Under the pieces are notes generated by a model, which was given only the letters and a program-made list of their open reading frames with translations, made no database searches and was not told where the DNA came from. Made by a program: the position numbers and the translations under genes. A stretch of DNA of 64,000 bases. It comes from Hemicordylus capensis. Lineage: Eukaryota > Chordata > Lepidosauria > Squamata > Cordylidae. Positions 1 through 10,436 of the stretch are shown in pieces. The first letter of the stretch is position 1. Every line of letters starts with the position of its first letter. The stretch covers positions 139,117,834 through 139,181,833 of the forward strand of contig NC_069660.1 in NCBI RefSeq assembly GCF_027244095.1. Direction: 5' to 3'.

Positions 1-567
1 TGACTACTGCAATGCACTCTATGCGGGACTCTCTTTGTATGTTGTTCGGAAACTCCCATTACTTCAAAATGCATCAGCCAGAGTGGTCTTTGGGGTTTCC
101 CAGCAAGACCATATTATGTCTTTTTTGAAACAGCTGCTCTGGCTGCCGATATGTTTCTGGGCAAAATACAAAGTAATTACCTTTAAAAACCTAAATGTCT
201 TAGGATGAAGTTACCTGAGAGAGTGCCTTTTTCAGTACGATCCCCACCGCACTTTAAGGTCATCAAGAGAGGCCCATCTTCGGTTTCCGCCAGCTTGCCT
301 GGCAGTGACTCGGCACTGGGCCTACTCTGTAGCTGCTCCTGGGCTCCGGAATGTGATCTCTTTGGATATTAGAGGCTTAAGCATTTTAGCAGCCTTTAAA
401 AGAGCCCTAAAACATATCTTTTTAACCTGGTGTTAGTGAGTACTGAAATGATTTTAAACTGGTTTTAATGAGATATGTATTTGTGGGTTTTTTCTCTGTT
501 TTTATATTTGTGAACCACCTAGAGCCATCTGGGTGAGGCGGTATAAAAAACTAATCAATCAATCAAC
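1..567 (+). mobile_element. L2-type LINE, 3' end
   Basis: The + strand reads as the C-terminal part of an L2/CR1-group reverse transcriptase. Recognisable blocks include DYCNALYAGL, a QNASARVVFG-like stretch and QLLWLPICFWAKYKV, the family's usual 'LHWLP' block. A 3' untranslated part follows (GTGAACCACCTAGAGCCATCTG type) and the copy ends in a short ATCA tandem tail near 545-567, as these LINEs do. It is 5'-truncated by the window edge, carries in-frame damage and is not active. The subfamily is assigned from memory of the protein, not from an alignment. Confidence 0.75.
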
Positions 568-624
568 ATGACTCAGCAGTGTGATGCAGTTGGGGGGAAA
601 GGTTAATACAATTTTAGCATGCAT

Positions 625-870
625 TAACAGAGTGATAGGTTCAAGTCACAAGGAGTAATAGATCAAGTTTGTTCCACATTAGTCAGACCTCATTTGGAAT
701 TCTGTATCCAGTTGTGGGCACTTTACTTTTAAAAGGATGTAGACAAATTGGAACAGATTCGGAGGAATGCCATAAAGATGGTCAGGATCTGTAAAAAAAA
801 GGCTTGTAAGGAAAGGTTGAAATGGGTATATTTAGCCTGGAAAAGAACAGACTGAGGTGGGGACATACAG
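625..870 (+). mobile_element. CR1-type LINE fragment (3' region)
   Basis: The TTAGTCAGACCTCATTTGGA and TCCAGTTGTGGGCAC words, followed by a 'lysine-rich RNA' type stretch, match the 3' coding and untranslated part of amniote CR1 elements. The same words occur in the longer CR1 tail at 38940-39600. It is a short decayed fragment. Confidence 0.5.
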
Positions 871-1151
871 TAACTCTTCTAGTGCTATTATGCCTGAACA
901 GTGTTACCAAAACTGCACAGAAGCTTTGGCTAGATGTTCCGGTTATGCTTTTGTGCTATGTGTGGGAAATTAGCTCAGTTGGGGTGCAGTTCTGACACAG
1001 TATCAAGTTTAGGCAAGTAAGGTGTATTGGAAATGTTTCAAAGGATGAGGGAGACTGAAGTTATAGTTTCAAAGCTTTATTAAAGTAAAACGGGAGTTAC
1101 AGGAAGAAAATGAGAGGTTGGTTAGGAGTTTTAATCAATGGGCTAACGTTC

Positions 1152-1449
1152 AAGCTGGTCTTGTGGTAGCAAGCATGACTTGTCCCCATAGCTAAGCAGG
1201 GTCTGCCCTGGTTGCATATGGATGGGAGACTTGATGTGTGAGCACTGCAAGATATTCCCCGCAGGGGATGGAGCCGCTATGGGAAGAACAGAAGGTTTCA
1301 AGTTCCCTCCCTGGCTTCTCCAAGATAGAGCTGAGAGAGATTCCTGCCTGCAACCTTGGAGAAGCCGCTGCCAGTCTGTGAAGACAATACTGAGCTAGAT
1401 AGACCAATGGTCTGACTCAGTATATGGCAGTTTCCTATGTTCCTATGTT
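1152..1449 (+). mobile_element. 5S-rRNA-derived SINE
   Basis: The 5' part resembles 5S rRNA. TAGCTAAGCAGGG at 1189-1201 matches the 5S box A region and GATGGGAGAC at 1221-1230 matches the box C region. The body (1260-1400) and the tail GGTCTGACTCAGTATATGGCAG are shared with copies at 11083-11331 and 60793-61081 (minus strand). This is a SINE3-class element. Its internal promoter resemblance is to RNA polymerase III type 1. It is not a functional 5S gene, because homology to 5S stops after the box C region. Confidence 0.8.
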
Positions 1450-2039
1450 CTACCCAAGATTAGAAATCTTTACCAAGAGTGCCTGGGAAGGAGAAGCGAG
1501 AAGGGAGGCAGAATAACAAGGGAGCCAGGGAGAGAGATGGTGGAGGTGGAATATTTACCTACCTTTCCTAGCACGTTGGTTTCGCGATGTTTGGTCCTGG
1601 TGCTCCTTGGGAGTAGGGTGCATAGAGGGGAGAGAAACAGGAAAGAGGCAAGGGGAAGCAGCCACAACTCTCCTTGTGAGAGTCTGTAGTAGAGTTGATT
1701 CTGATTCTGTGTGGCCTGATCAGGGAAAATATACTCCAAATCATGATCTGGAGCAACATTTGAACTAATCATGAGGCAGAACTTGGAACATGACAAAGGT
1801 GTCTATTTCTTAGGGTGGACTAAGCAATGCAGTTGTGTCCTCTGGATGAGGCAAGTTCAAGCTATGTAAATGCTTCCATGTGTGAAAAAATGTTTCTATA
1901 TTTGTTCCCTCGAAACTTGGACATCCCAGGTGCAAAGATGCAAAGCTTTTGTTTACTGATGTAAACAACCAGTCACTGACTTGATCAGGCTAATGTGGAG
2001 GTATATGGCTGTGTTTATTCATCTTCAAGACACTATCTA

Positions 2040-3105
2040 TGTTGGAAGTGAAGGACTTTGCACTGTCTCTTGTCTCAGTGACATAGGAGGACAGAGAGTC
2101 AGAGGGCTAGAGGGCCATCCCTTCGCTACTGCTCTGACACTATTCCTTTAGAATGTAGATTGCTACTCTTAGGGACTAACTTCCTTCCTTCCTGCTTTGC
2201 ACATCCTTCCTCTCTCCCTTCTCTTCCTTCCTTCTACCTAGCAACATGCAAGCTCCTCTCCCCTGCACCATGTGTGCAGAGAGATGCAGAATCCATCTGC
2301 ATCCAGCTAGCTAGCTAGCTAGATTAGAGATCCTAACTCCTCACTTTCCTATCTAGAATGGAGTTCTCTAATAAATGCCATATATATTGATTTGAAACTA
2401 TGAACTGGCTCCAAGTTACGTTACTCTCAGCATACACGCATGCCAAACTAAATTCTGCTGTGTTGTGCCTCTGTGCACACTGCTATAATGAAAAAGGGTT
2501 TCTCCTACCAGAGAGAATTCCTAACAGGTTATGGGAGCCCAGTATTTTGAGCTGTTTGTACTGCAACTAAAGAGTTAGGTTTGTTCCAGGAGATCCAGTG
2601 AGACCTAGCCGTGGACACTTTGAATTGCCGATCTACAACAGCTGCCCTTTTACGGAGCTCCGTGAGGATGGCTACTTACCTAGAGGGAAAGATCAGGCTG
2701 ACTATCCTGAACCCAGACAATTACTTGGAATGGAAAACTCGACTGAAGATTGCATTGCGAGCGGAAGGACTACAGAAAGTAACTGAGGAAGATCACCCAC
2801 ACATAGATGGGACCACAGCTGCTGAGAAAACTGCTAAAGAGACGTGGCTGCTCAAAGATGCTAAAACTCAAGTCCTGATAGCTGCTTCCATGAGTAAAAA
2901 TTATCTTACTACGATATGTGATCTTGAGACCTCAAAGGACATGCTAAGCAAGCTAGATTCCTTGCATATGAAAAAGGGGTGGGCATACACCTTTAACTTG
3001 AGAAAGAAAATGCAGGATCTCCAGTATAAAGACGGGGACTGTTTTGCTATGCATGTAGCATTGCTGGAAGATTTTATCTGGAATGCTAGGAATGCATGCA
3101 AATGG
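2040..3105 (+). mobile_element. Ty1/copia-type LTR retrotransposon, fragment (fossil)
   Basis: A probable 5' LTR lies at 2040-2526, beginning TGTTGGAA and ending CCTAACA with a polyadenylation-like AATAAA inside it. A primer-binding-like GGTTATGGGAGCCC follows immediately. Then comes a coding region (about 2670-3100, + strand) resembling the copia Gag/UBN2 domain, with an NPDNYLEWKTRLKIALRAEG-type N-terminal block. No pol region or 3' LTR is visible, because unrelated sequence begins near 3105. The element is an incomplete, broken remnant. Its age cannot be judged with a single LTR. Family assignment is from the Gag pattern. Confidence 0.6.
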
Positions 3106-3459
3106 TCTCCGCCAGCTGAGTGCCGGAGCGAATCCTCTCCCGCTGTGGGTGCTGGGCAGCACACCACTGCTCACAACAGCTTTCAGGTGCGGCAGGAGGA
3201 GAGATAAACACTAAGTAATTTAGAGTTAAAGGTGCCTCCCACTGTGCATGCCCCCCCCCACAGCGCCTGCACCAGCCACCCTTGCCAGGGACCCAAACCC
3301 AACAGATTTGGGCAGCTTGCCCTCACTGGGGAGTGCTTGCCTCCCCTCCTCCTCCTCCCTGCTATTATTATGGTCTTCTCTGTCATTGGATTGAAAAAAT
3401 AAATTGCTGGAGCACTTGCAGAAGGCTGCAATGATGCAAGGCTCAGTTAGATTTTTGTT

Positions 3460-3526
3460 TTGGAATGGCGCTTCCTCCTGCTGGTGGCTTTGTGCAAGGC
3501 AGCCCTTTTTTTTTTAAGCTCGTCAC

Positions 3527-3577
<51 letters not shown>

Positions 3578-3835
3578 CCATTGGCCCAAATGGAGCAGAA
3601 GGAGGGGGTAGATAGGTGCGTTTCAAGGAGAATATGGACACCTCCTGCCTGGAAAAACACATTGCAGTGGATGGCAATATGAATGGCCACTAGACTACCA
3701 TGAAGCACTGAACAACCCTTTACTCTTGGTTTGACACCGTTGCACTGTTCTGTCGCACTTTGCAACCATTTAACTGGTGCAAATCTCATAGTCCAGAAAA
3801 TGACCTGCTGTATCTAATCCTGTATTAGATCAGAG
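3460..3835 (+). repeat. Dispersed repeat copy with GA microsatellite
   Basis: This block pairs with 35285-35870 in the same orientation. Both share a cytosine-rich 'CTTCC(T/C)CCTGCTGGCAGCTTTGTG' start, an AATATGGACACC(T/C)CCTGCCTGG stretch and the end CATA(G/A)T(C/T)CAGAAAATG. A GA dinucleotide run sits at 3531-3573. I do not recognise the family. The stretch from 3105 to 3460 shows nothing I can name. Confidence 0.5.
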
Positions 3836-4050
3836 GGACAGGGGTGGCCTGGCCTGCTGACAGCATGGTGGGCTTTCCTTCTCCCCTCCCCTTTTACTTA
3901 GATCAGGCTGCTGCCTTGTTAGGCAGCACAAGCAGCATTTAAAATTGCCACTTTCCTTTCCAGCAGCCAAACAGAAATGCTCCAGGAAAAGAAACAGCAT
4001 TATGATATTGTATCCTTTCCCTGATGCATTACTGGCGGGGGTGGGGGGAA

Positions 4051-5042
4051 GTCACCCTCTTCTTCAAAGAAAGAAGGAAAGCCCACTGTACTGGCAGTAG
4101 GTAAGGCCTCTGATATCAACTCCAATTAGATGTGGGGTATCCCCAGTGCATTGGCAAACTGATCTAATCAGGGGCATAGGGAGCTTGGCTGTGGCCAGAG
4201 GACAAAGTCCTCTGGTGGTTCCCATGCCCCCAAGGCTTTACAACCTTGGGGGCACCCCAAGCATCACCCCCTGAGTCTGATATCAGACACAAGAGGGTGG
4301 GGCCAATGCTGAGGATGGGGACTGTCAGGGCTTCCCTTCCCTAGTCAGTGGCTTGTGGAATCGCTGATTGGGAGCTGCTTCCCCTGCCTTCTTGAGGAGA
4401 CAAGGAAAGAAGCTCCCAGTCAGCAATTCCATGAGCCACTCACTGGGAAAGGGGAGCTCTGCTGGGGCTGACAGGCCCTGTCCTCAGAACGGGTCCTGCC
4501 CCCTTGTTGCTGATGTCAGATGCAGGAGGCTGTGCCAATGCCCGGGAAAGGGTCCATTCGGACCCTCCCTCCCCAATCAGCATTTTATTGAAACTCTGGC
4601 TGGCTGGGCTTTACTCCGCAGAACAGCCAGCATTTCCGTGAAACACTGGCAGGGAGGAGAGGGGTGTACCTGGCGTTCCCAGCGGACGAGCGCTTTGTTC
4701 ACCTGCTGGGTGCAGGAAGGGGCATGGGGTGCCCTGACCAAGGATGAGGGGGTGACTTGGTGCCCCCCCGATGCTGGTGACTGGGGGACAATTTTTTCCC
4801 CTTGCTCCATGTTCCCTATGCCCTTGGATCAAATTCTCATCATTGCAGTGAAGCATAACTCTAGGAATTAGTCCTAGAGTCTTCCCTCCTTCCACCAAAG
4901 TTGAATGTCCGGCTCTCCCCCATTGTGCTGGAATGAAAATGGGGTGTACATACAGATATTACTGGAGGGGTGAGTCACCCTCTTCTTCAAAGAAAGAAGG
5001 AAAGCCCACTGTACTGGCAGTAGGTAAGGCCTCTGATATCAA
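4051..5042. repeat. Perfect 69-bp direct repeats 923 bp apart
   Basis: The 69-bp sequence at 4051-4119 (starting GTCACCCTCTTCTTC, ending CTGATATCAA) recurs without a mismatch at 4974-5042. The material between is not obviously tandem. It includes a hairpin with perfect 10-bp arms (GCCCCCAAGG/CCTTGGGGGC) near 4228-4255 and GC-rich sequence of MITE character. The ORFs seen inside are not convincing genes. The arrangement may be a local duplication, or terminal duplications around an unrecognised insertion. Confidence 0.6.
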
Positions 5043-5124
5043 GGTGCACCTCACCAGTGTGAGTGGCCACGGAAGATCCATCTTATGCCCACCCCTACTC
5101 CCACCCCCACCCCCAGGTTCAGAC

Positions 5125-5590
5125 CAATACATTTATTTGTTTATTTCATGTCTTTATTAAAATGTTATTATATACTGCTGCCTCCAAAGACTCTAGGTGG
5201 TGGACAAGAACAATACCAATAACAATTTAAAAATAAAATAAAATAAAGGGCAAACACCTGGAGAAACAGGTAGGTCTAAAGAAGGGCTTTAAAAGCAGCT
5301 AGGGAGGGGGCTCAATGAATCTGGAGGGCGGGAAAGCATGTTCCAAAGTAGAGGGGCAGCCACAGAGAAGGCCCTCCTACAGGCCCAGGCATCACACACT
5401 ACACCAGGGCCCTGGACACTGAGGATGGTCAGCTGAGGAGACCTCACAGGATGGGATGAAACTGGCCGAGAGAGGCGATCCCAGAGATATACAGATGCTA
5501 AGCCCATAAGGGTTTTGTAGATGAGAACTAGCCCTTTGAATTGGACCCGGAAGAGAACAGGCAACCAGTGCAGTGAGCATAAAAGAGGTG
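5125..5590 (-). mobile_element. L2-type LINE, 3' end
   Basis: The minus strand encodes a damaged reverse-transcriptase tail with FRVQFKGLVLIYKTLMGL and SVAAPLLWNMLS blocks. These are the standard C-terminal blocks of L2-group LINEs in fish and reptiles. The 3' tail (AAATAAAATAAAATAAA on the + strand near 5230-5247) lies on the left, as expected for minus orientation. It is 5'-truncated and inactive. Confidence 0.7.
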
Positions 5591-5719
5591 TGACACTATC
5601 AAATCTAAGGCCGCCAAATCTTATGCATCTGAATCAGCTATATTTCTGACCAGCTCGCTATTTCTGCACACTAAGGAGTCTTTCACACATTATAGGAACA
5701 TCATGCCCTCACCTCTTGC

Positions 5720-6340
5720 CTGTGGGCTTCTCAGAGGCATCTGGTGGGATACTGGACTAGATAGGCCTTGGGCCTGATCCAGTAGGGTTGTTCTCATGAA
5801 GCAGAGCTTATGAAGCTGTAGGAAAGTTGAAGTGGGCCCTGGGACAAGAAGTGAAAATGGGCCCCTGCCCCCTCCATCTCCTCCTCCACCACCACTCCTC
5901 CTGTATTACTGCTGCAGAATAACTACATGGGCAGCCAAGGGCATTGCAAAGTTTTAGTGAGCCTTGGGACAAAGAATGAAGATGGGTCCTTGCCCCCCCC
6001 CCCCGCCCCCCAACGCCGATGCCTTCTTCAGAGCTGACGGGCCTCCCTACCTCAGAGGCCCAGGGACATCCCCACCCCCATTCAATTGTAGCGACACCCC
6101 TTTGGACAGAATGAAAAACAGAATATTTTCAGCATGCCCCTTTTCTTCCTCCTGTGCAAATAATATCCCTCACTTCTCACACTCCAGTCAGGAGCAAGCA
6201 GCTTGCCATTTTAAAAAGCTTATTGTAGATAGTGGCGGCCATCCTAACAAAGCAGCAGGGCAATGGGAGAAGCATAGTGCCAATGAACCTGAAGAGTTCC
6301 AGACTAATACTGTAATAGGAATGTGCCTGAAATATATTTA
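5720..6340. other. Fragmentary repeats, no gene
   Basis: At 5730-5815 there is a CR1/SINE-type 3' tail word (CTTGGGCCTGATCCAGTAGGG). Two related short blocks around 5825-5870 and 5940-6000 share GGGACAA(A)GAA(T/G)G and a C-rich tract. A possible hAT terminus (GCGACACCCCT) is near 6090. The + strand ORF here is largely cytosine-rich low complexity and is not supported as a gene. Confidence 0.4.
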
Positions 6341-6346
6341 GTGCCG

Positions 6347-6757
6347 GCAGGGGTGGTACTTTAAGGGTGGGGGAGGGTGTACTCACCCCTCTCACCGCAT
6401 TTCCCCCTCCAGCGCTCCATTATTTGTAGGCCCCTCGGGGCAGCAGTGTTTATCCCTGCCGCCTTGTTTTCTTCATCGGCCGGAAATGGCTGGAAGTAGC
6501 AACTGTGCATGTGCCCATCATGCGCATGCACATGCACAGCAGATGGGTGCGCGCATGCAATGGGCACACGCAATGGGCACATGCAATGAGCGCACATGTG
6601 GTTGCTACTTCCGGCCACTTCCAGCCAATGAGGGAAATGGGGTGCCAGGGAGGAATGCTGCCGCCCTGAGGGGCTTAGAAATAACAGAACTCTGGTGGGG
6701 AAAATGGTGGGGGAGGGGTGAGTACACCCTCCCCTGCACTTAAAGTACCACCCCTGC
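6347..6757. mobile_element. hAT-type MITE, near-palindromic
   Basis: The ends are inverted repeats: GCAGGGGTGGTACTTTAA on the left against TTAAAGTACCACCCCTGC on the right. They are flanked by TAGTGCCG (6339-6346) and TAGCGCCA (6758-6765), which fit an aged 8-bp hAT target-site duplication (6/8). Both halves also carry mirrored GGGTGAGTACACCCTCCCC-like and GGAAGTAGCAAC/GTTGCTACTTCC segments around a GCATGC/CACATG-rich centre, so the whole 411 bp can fold back. The two opposite-strand ORFs with similar MAGSSN starts are by-products of this symmetry. Confidence 0.75.
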
Positions 6758-6791
6758 TAGCGCCAAAAGGCTGGAACACCCCCCCCTCCCC

Positions 6792-6844
6792 GAGCCGAAA
6801 CATTTCGGAGGCCTTTATAATGGCCTCCGAAACATTTCGGGCTC
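6792..6844. repeat. 22-bp-arm hairpin
   Basis: GAGCCGAAACATTTCGGAGG at 6792-6811, extended by CC to 6813, is the near-perfect reverse complement of 6822-6844, leaving an 8-bp TTTATAAT centre. Each arm also contains the imperfect palindrome CCGAAACATTTCGG. It sits just outside the MITE at 6347-6757 and is probably the core of another foldback element. Its outer limits are not visible. Confidence 0.6.
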
Positions 6845-7189
6845 AAGCCTACACTGTAATGGTGTGTGTGTGAGAGAGAAAAGTGGGGGCAGGCAGGGGG
6901 CTGGGATTTCAGTACCCTTCCCTTCCTCCAGAAGGGACAAATCTTTGAGAACTTCTTGGGGAAGGGGAGGTTGTAGAATTCCCACTCCACCCCACTGAGT
7001 CAGCAGTATAGCTGAGTTAGCTGAACATTTTGATAGTCAGGATGTCAGCCAGTCTTTGAAATGTTCTAGAATCATCATCTTTGGACATTCCCTGTTTGTA
7101 CTTAGTACAATAACATATCAGTTTCGGCTGATATGTCAGTGACACCCGTTCCTGGAAGTAAATGACCTTAAAACAGTGGTACATATGCT

Positions 7190-7358
7190 GGTAGCCTCCA
7201 GGCTTTACTGTAATGCACTCTAAGTGGGGCTACCTTTGTACATGGTTCAGAAACTACCACTGGTACAGAATGTGGCAGCCAGACTCGTCTCTGACAGAGA
7301 TTCATAGATTAGGCGGTATATAAATCTGATAGATAGACGGACAGATAGACAGATAGAC

Positions 7359-7407
<49 letters not shown>
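7190..7407 (+). mobile_element. L2-type LINE 3' end with GATA tail
   Basis: CTTTACTGTAATGCACTCTA and the following GTGGGGCTACCTTTGTACATGG recall the same L2 region as at 1-60. An internal deletion then leads to the 3' untranslated word AGGCGGTATATAAATC and an expanded GATA/GACA tract (7328-7407). Tandem tetranucleotide tails are typical of this LINE group. Confidence 0.65.
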
Positions 7408-7408
<1 letters not shown>

Positions 7409-7409
7409 G

Positions 7410-8044
7410 CATACAAACAGCTCCATGCACAATCTTGAATAGGTGACTTTTTTCTGCAAAACTACACTCAGTATTCAAAGTTTGCACTCTTTAGTTTTTC
7501 TCTGCATATTTTAATTTAATCAGAAGAAAAGCAGGTACAGGTACCAGAATCACCTTATGTGGTAAAAGAATATTTTTTTTAGTTGCTCGCTAGCCATCAA
7601 AGTAAATCATTAATAGAAAAAAAGTAAGGAAAGTCCTGAAGCATATACATATACTTATGATAAATAATTCAACTTTAACTTTAAAAAGCATTGAGGTGCT
7701 GCATTTGGAAAACTGATGTGCTGGAGTTCAGTTGACACAGCGTACATGATGGGTTTTGAAAAACTGTAACAGTTTCTGAAATCAGTGATAGAATCTGACC
7801 ATTTCTGATCCACATGCTGTCCCTCCACCCAACACTGACCTTTGACTAGTGGAAAGGGGAAAAAGCATCCCACATGTGCCAAGCTTCTGAAATAAAAGAA
7901 ACTTCCAAATCTGACTTAGACCCAGAAACAACATATCTAATGTCAAGTACCTGGACCAATTACTAGCCTGCTTACTAAAAGGTACAGAAGAATTGGGGAC
8001 CAAATGCTAAAAGGAACAGAAGAATTGGGGAGCAATATGTATTG
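7410..8044. other. No recognisable gene
   Basis: This AT-rich stretch contains only a local duplication (AAAGGTACAGAAGAATTGGGG and AAAGGAACAGAAGAATTGGGG near 7978 and 8010). No exon, RNA gene or named repeat was recognised. Confidence 0.4.
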
Positions 8045-8203
8045 ATAGAGATAGTCTTGGTTTTAAATTGGTTGCTTCAGATTTCACATCTAGAGGTTAT
8101 ATATACAACTTAACCTTATAAAGAGCCAATGTGAAATTTATAAATAATGGGCTCCTGGTAACTATTAGGCAACCTGCTGAGTGGGAATAGATGTCAGTAG
8201 GGC

Positions 8204-8390
8204 CAGGCTTGGACTGGCCCACAGGGCAACAGGGCATATTCCTGGTGCAACCCACCCATAGGGCGCCCCTGCACCCCACCTCACTCGGCACTAATGAATA
8301 CTCCCACACTTAAGAACCCATTCTGCTCAAAACCTGGCGCCATCCCCACATACATCCCACCACCCTCTCAGTGACCCCAGTCCCGCCCTG
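8204..8390. mobile_element. hAT-type MITE, with paralogous empty site
   Basis: A 187-bp insertion starts CAGGCTTGGACTGGCCC and ends CGCCCTG. It is flanked by AGTAGGGC (8196-8203) and AGCAGGGC (8391-8398), an 8-bp target-site duplication with one mismatch. The matching place in unit 3 near 44050 reads TCAGTAGGGCTAATAG with no insertion, so the element arrived after the units split. Confidence 0.75.
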
Positions 8391-9058
8391 AGCAGGGCTA
8401 ATAGAGCTGTTGGCTAATGTCATCAGGCTGAAGATGGTTAAGTCTCTGGGAGGAGTCAATCCAGATTCACCGGGCTCACCCAGAGCAACTCCTCTGCAAA
8501 GTACTTTGCAGACCCCAGACCACTTTTTATATTACTTTTATCAGCATTGAAGCTGATGCACTGTTATTCCTGACTGTGGCACACAGTAAATGCATGGTCA
8601 CAAGAGGAGGTGTTCATGCTGGAACACAGATGGCATTTAAAGAAGCTAACATTTGTTGCATGTTTCTTTAGACTTGGAAATGAATATTCTCCAATTTGAA
8701 TGTATTCAATACTTTCTCATCAAGGCGGGAGGAAAATATTTTGGAGAATTATTCTCCAAATCCCCAACTTGTCACCTCTTGAACTTCTTCACATGGGAAC
8801 AATTAAAATTTGCATATCTATCCAAGATGAATCTTTACTTCTTATTCCAGAAACCTCATTTCTGGAACTGATTGCATGATAATTATTCAGTGAATATTCA
8901 AAGAATGCTTTCATGCTCAGCAGATAATTCTCAGAATTTCCCACCTCATATTCTTCAAATAATTTTTTTTGGGGGGGGGGGGGGGAGTAGACTAACATCC
9001 TATAGAGTTAAATAAATTGACATACCTGAGACAAATATGGTGGCAGCAGTAAGTCTAA

Positions 9059-9267
9059 ACAATGTGGAATGTGCTCCCTACTGAGATATGATCCTCCTCA
9101 AGTCTGACAATTTTAAAAAAGCATTTGAAAACCTACCTCTTAACCCAAGCTTTATCAGTTCCTTAAAATTTCAAGGTTTTAATTTGTGGGTGATTTTTAA
9201 ATTGTTTTAACTTGTTTAATGCTATTGTTAACTGCCCAGAGATGAAAGTTTGGGGCAGTGTACACAT

Positions 9268-9340
<73 letters not shown>
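9059..9340 (+). mobile_element. L2-type LINE 3' end with GATA tail, post-duplication
   Basis: TTTGAAAACCTACCTCTTAA, a TTTTAAATTGTTTTAA stretch and CCAGAGATGAAAGTTTGGGG are the 3' end of an L2-type LINE (also at 56490-56690). A GATA tract follows at 9267-9340. In unit 3 the flanks meet without it (GTAAGTCTCAAGGTGATGCTGG near 44805-44826), so this is a clean insertion after the duplication. Confidence 0.75.
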
Positions 9341-10007
9341 GTGATCCTGGCTGGTAGAAGCCAAGTGAAGGTTTTTTGAGAAGTTGGAAATTTTGTTGAT
9401 AAGGTAGAGATGTTTGTGGAAGGAACTAGAAAATGAGTGAACTGAGAGCACTTTCTAAAGCAGTCATAAAAACAGCAGCTCACACACTGCAGAGTGCACC
9501 TATACCCAAGAGGGACGCAGGCTCACTGACTGTGCAACAGCCACCACTCTGTCACTGCTGGCAGTACAGGTAGGGGAGGCTCCATCTGAAGGATGCTGTG
9601 CATCAGAGCAGCTGTGCCTGGCCCCCTTTCGGAACACAGGGAGTTGCACACAGCTGCTCTGATACACAGAGTCGTTCAGTGGTGAGTGCTACAGAGAAAG
9701 CACACTTGTATCCCTCTTGGGTGTGCAGCTGGCTGCGTAGTATGTAAGCCAGCATTTCTGGTTGTTCTACTATATGGGCAACAAAAGAGACGATTTGGTG
9801 GGACCGTGTATGGAGCAGACATTCCCAACATTCCAACCAGCTAGCTCTGCATCCATCATCAGTCAGGATTGATGACAACATCAAACTACCCATGTACATG
9901 ACTTGAAGGAATTATATCCTTCTTGGCCTAGCATTCCTCATCCTGATGCAAACTGCATTTGCTAAGAGAACTCAATCGTTTAATTCAGATCATCTTAGGA
10001 ATGGACA

Positions 10008-10173
10008 ATGAGCTATTTTCACATGCTGTCAGCATTGTGCTTGTATATTGGCATTCCTGTCTTGTTTCTGGAATTGTGTTTATGCATTCTGGAAAATCAA
10101 AATCCCTTTAGGAAGCAGGGACCCCATAAAGCTTCAAACATTCCATTTGAGGATCATTTGGGCATTCCGCTTG
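10008..10173 (+). pseudogene. AADACL4-like exon 1, broken copy
   Basis: This is nearly identical to exon 1 of the intact gene (45584-45757), starting at the same ATGAGCTATTTTCAC. It lacks 8 bases within the TGTGTGTGTTTGTTT stretch around 10075, which shifts the reading frame. The splice donor GT of the intact copy is AT here (10174-10175). Either change alone would stop production of the normal protein. A tRNA-derived SINE lies immediately downstream. The matching last exon is at 18758-19521. Confidence 0.85.
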
Positions 10174-10182
10174 ATAAGTGTA

Positions 10183-10436
10183 AGTAAAGTGTGCCGTTGA
10201 GTCAATATTGACTCCTGGCGACCACAGAGCCCTGTGGTTTTTCTTTGGTAGAATACAGAAGAGGTTTACCATTGCCTCCTCATAGTATGAGATGATGCCT
10301 TTTAGCACCTTCCAATATTGCTGCTGCCTGATATAGGTGTTTCCCATAGTCTGGGAAACATACCGGCAGGGATACGAACCAACAACCTCTGGCTTGCTAG
10401 TCAAGTCATTTCCACACTGCACCATTAGGTAGCTGC
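10183..10436 (-). mobile_element. tRNA-derived SINE with target-site duplication
   Basis: The right end reads, on the minus strand, as a tRNA-like head: the + strand shows a GATACGAACC(A)ACAACCTCTGG box-B-like segment and ends CCATTAGGTAGCTGC. The body carries CTGGCGACCACAGAGCCCTG, common in squamate tRNA SINEs. TTGATAAGTGTA (10171-10182) and TTCATAAGTGTA (10437-10448) flank it as a 12-bp duplication. The intact paralogue at 45755-45766 has only one copy of this site and no SINE. Confidence 0.8.

Noticed and set aside
1152-1449. 5S rRNA gene
   Set aside because: Only the internal-promoter-like part resembles 5S. A SINE body and tail follow and the same unit recurs.
6361-6743. Two MAGSSN-starting ORFs on opposite strands
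   Set aside because: They arise from the near-palindromic MITE at 6347-6757.
9603-9899. 98-aa minus-strand ORF, similar one at 45076-45303
   Set aside because: The DNA is conserved because it is duplicated upstream sequence. The reading frames differ in length and no protein family is recognised.
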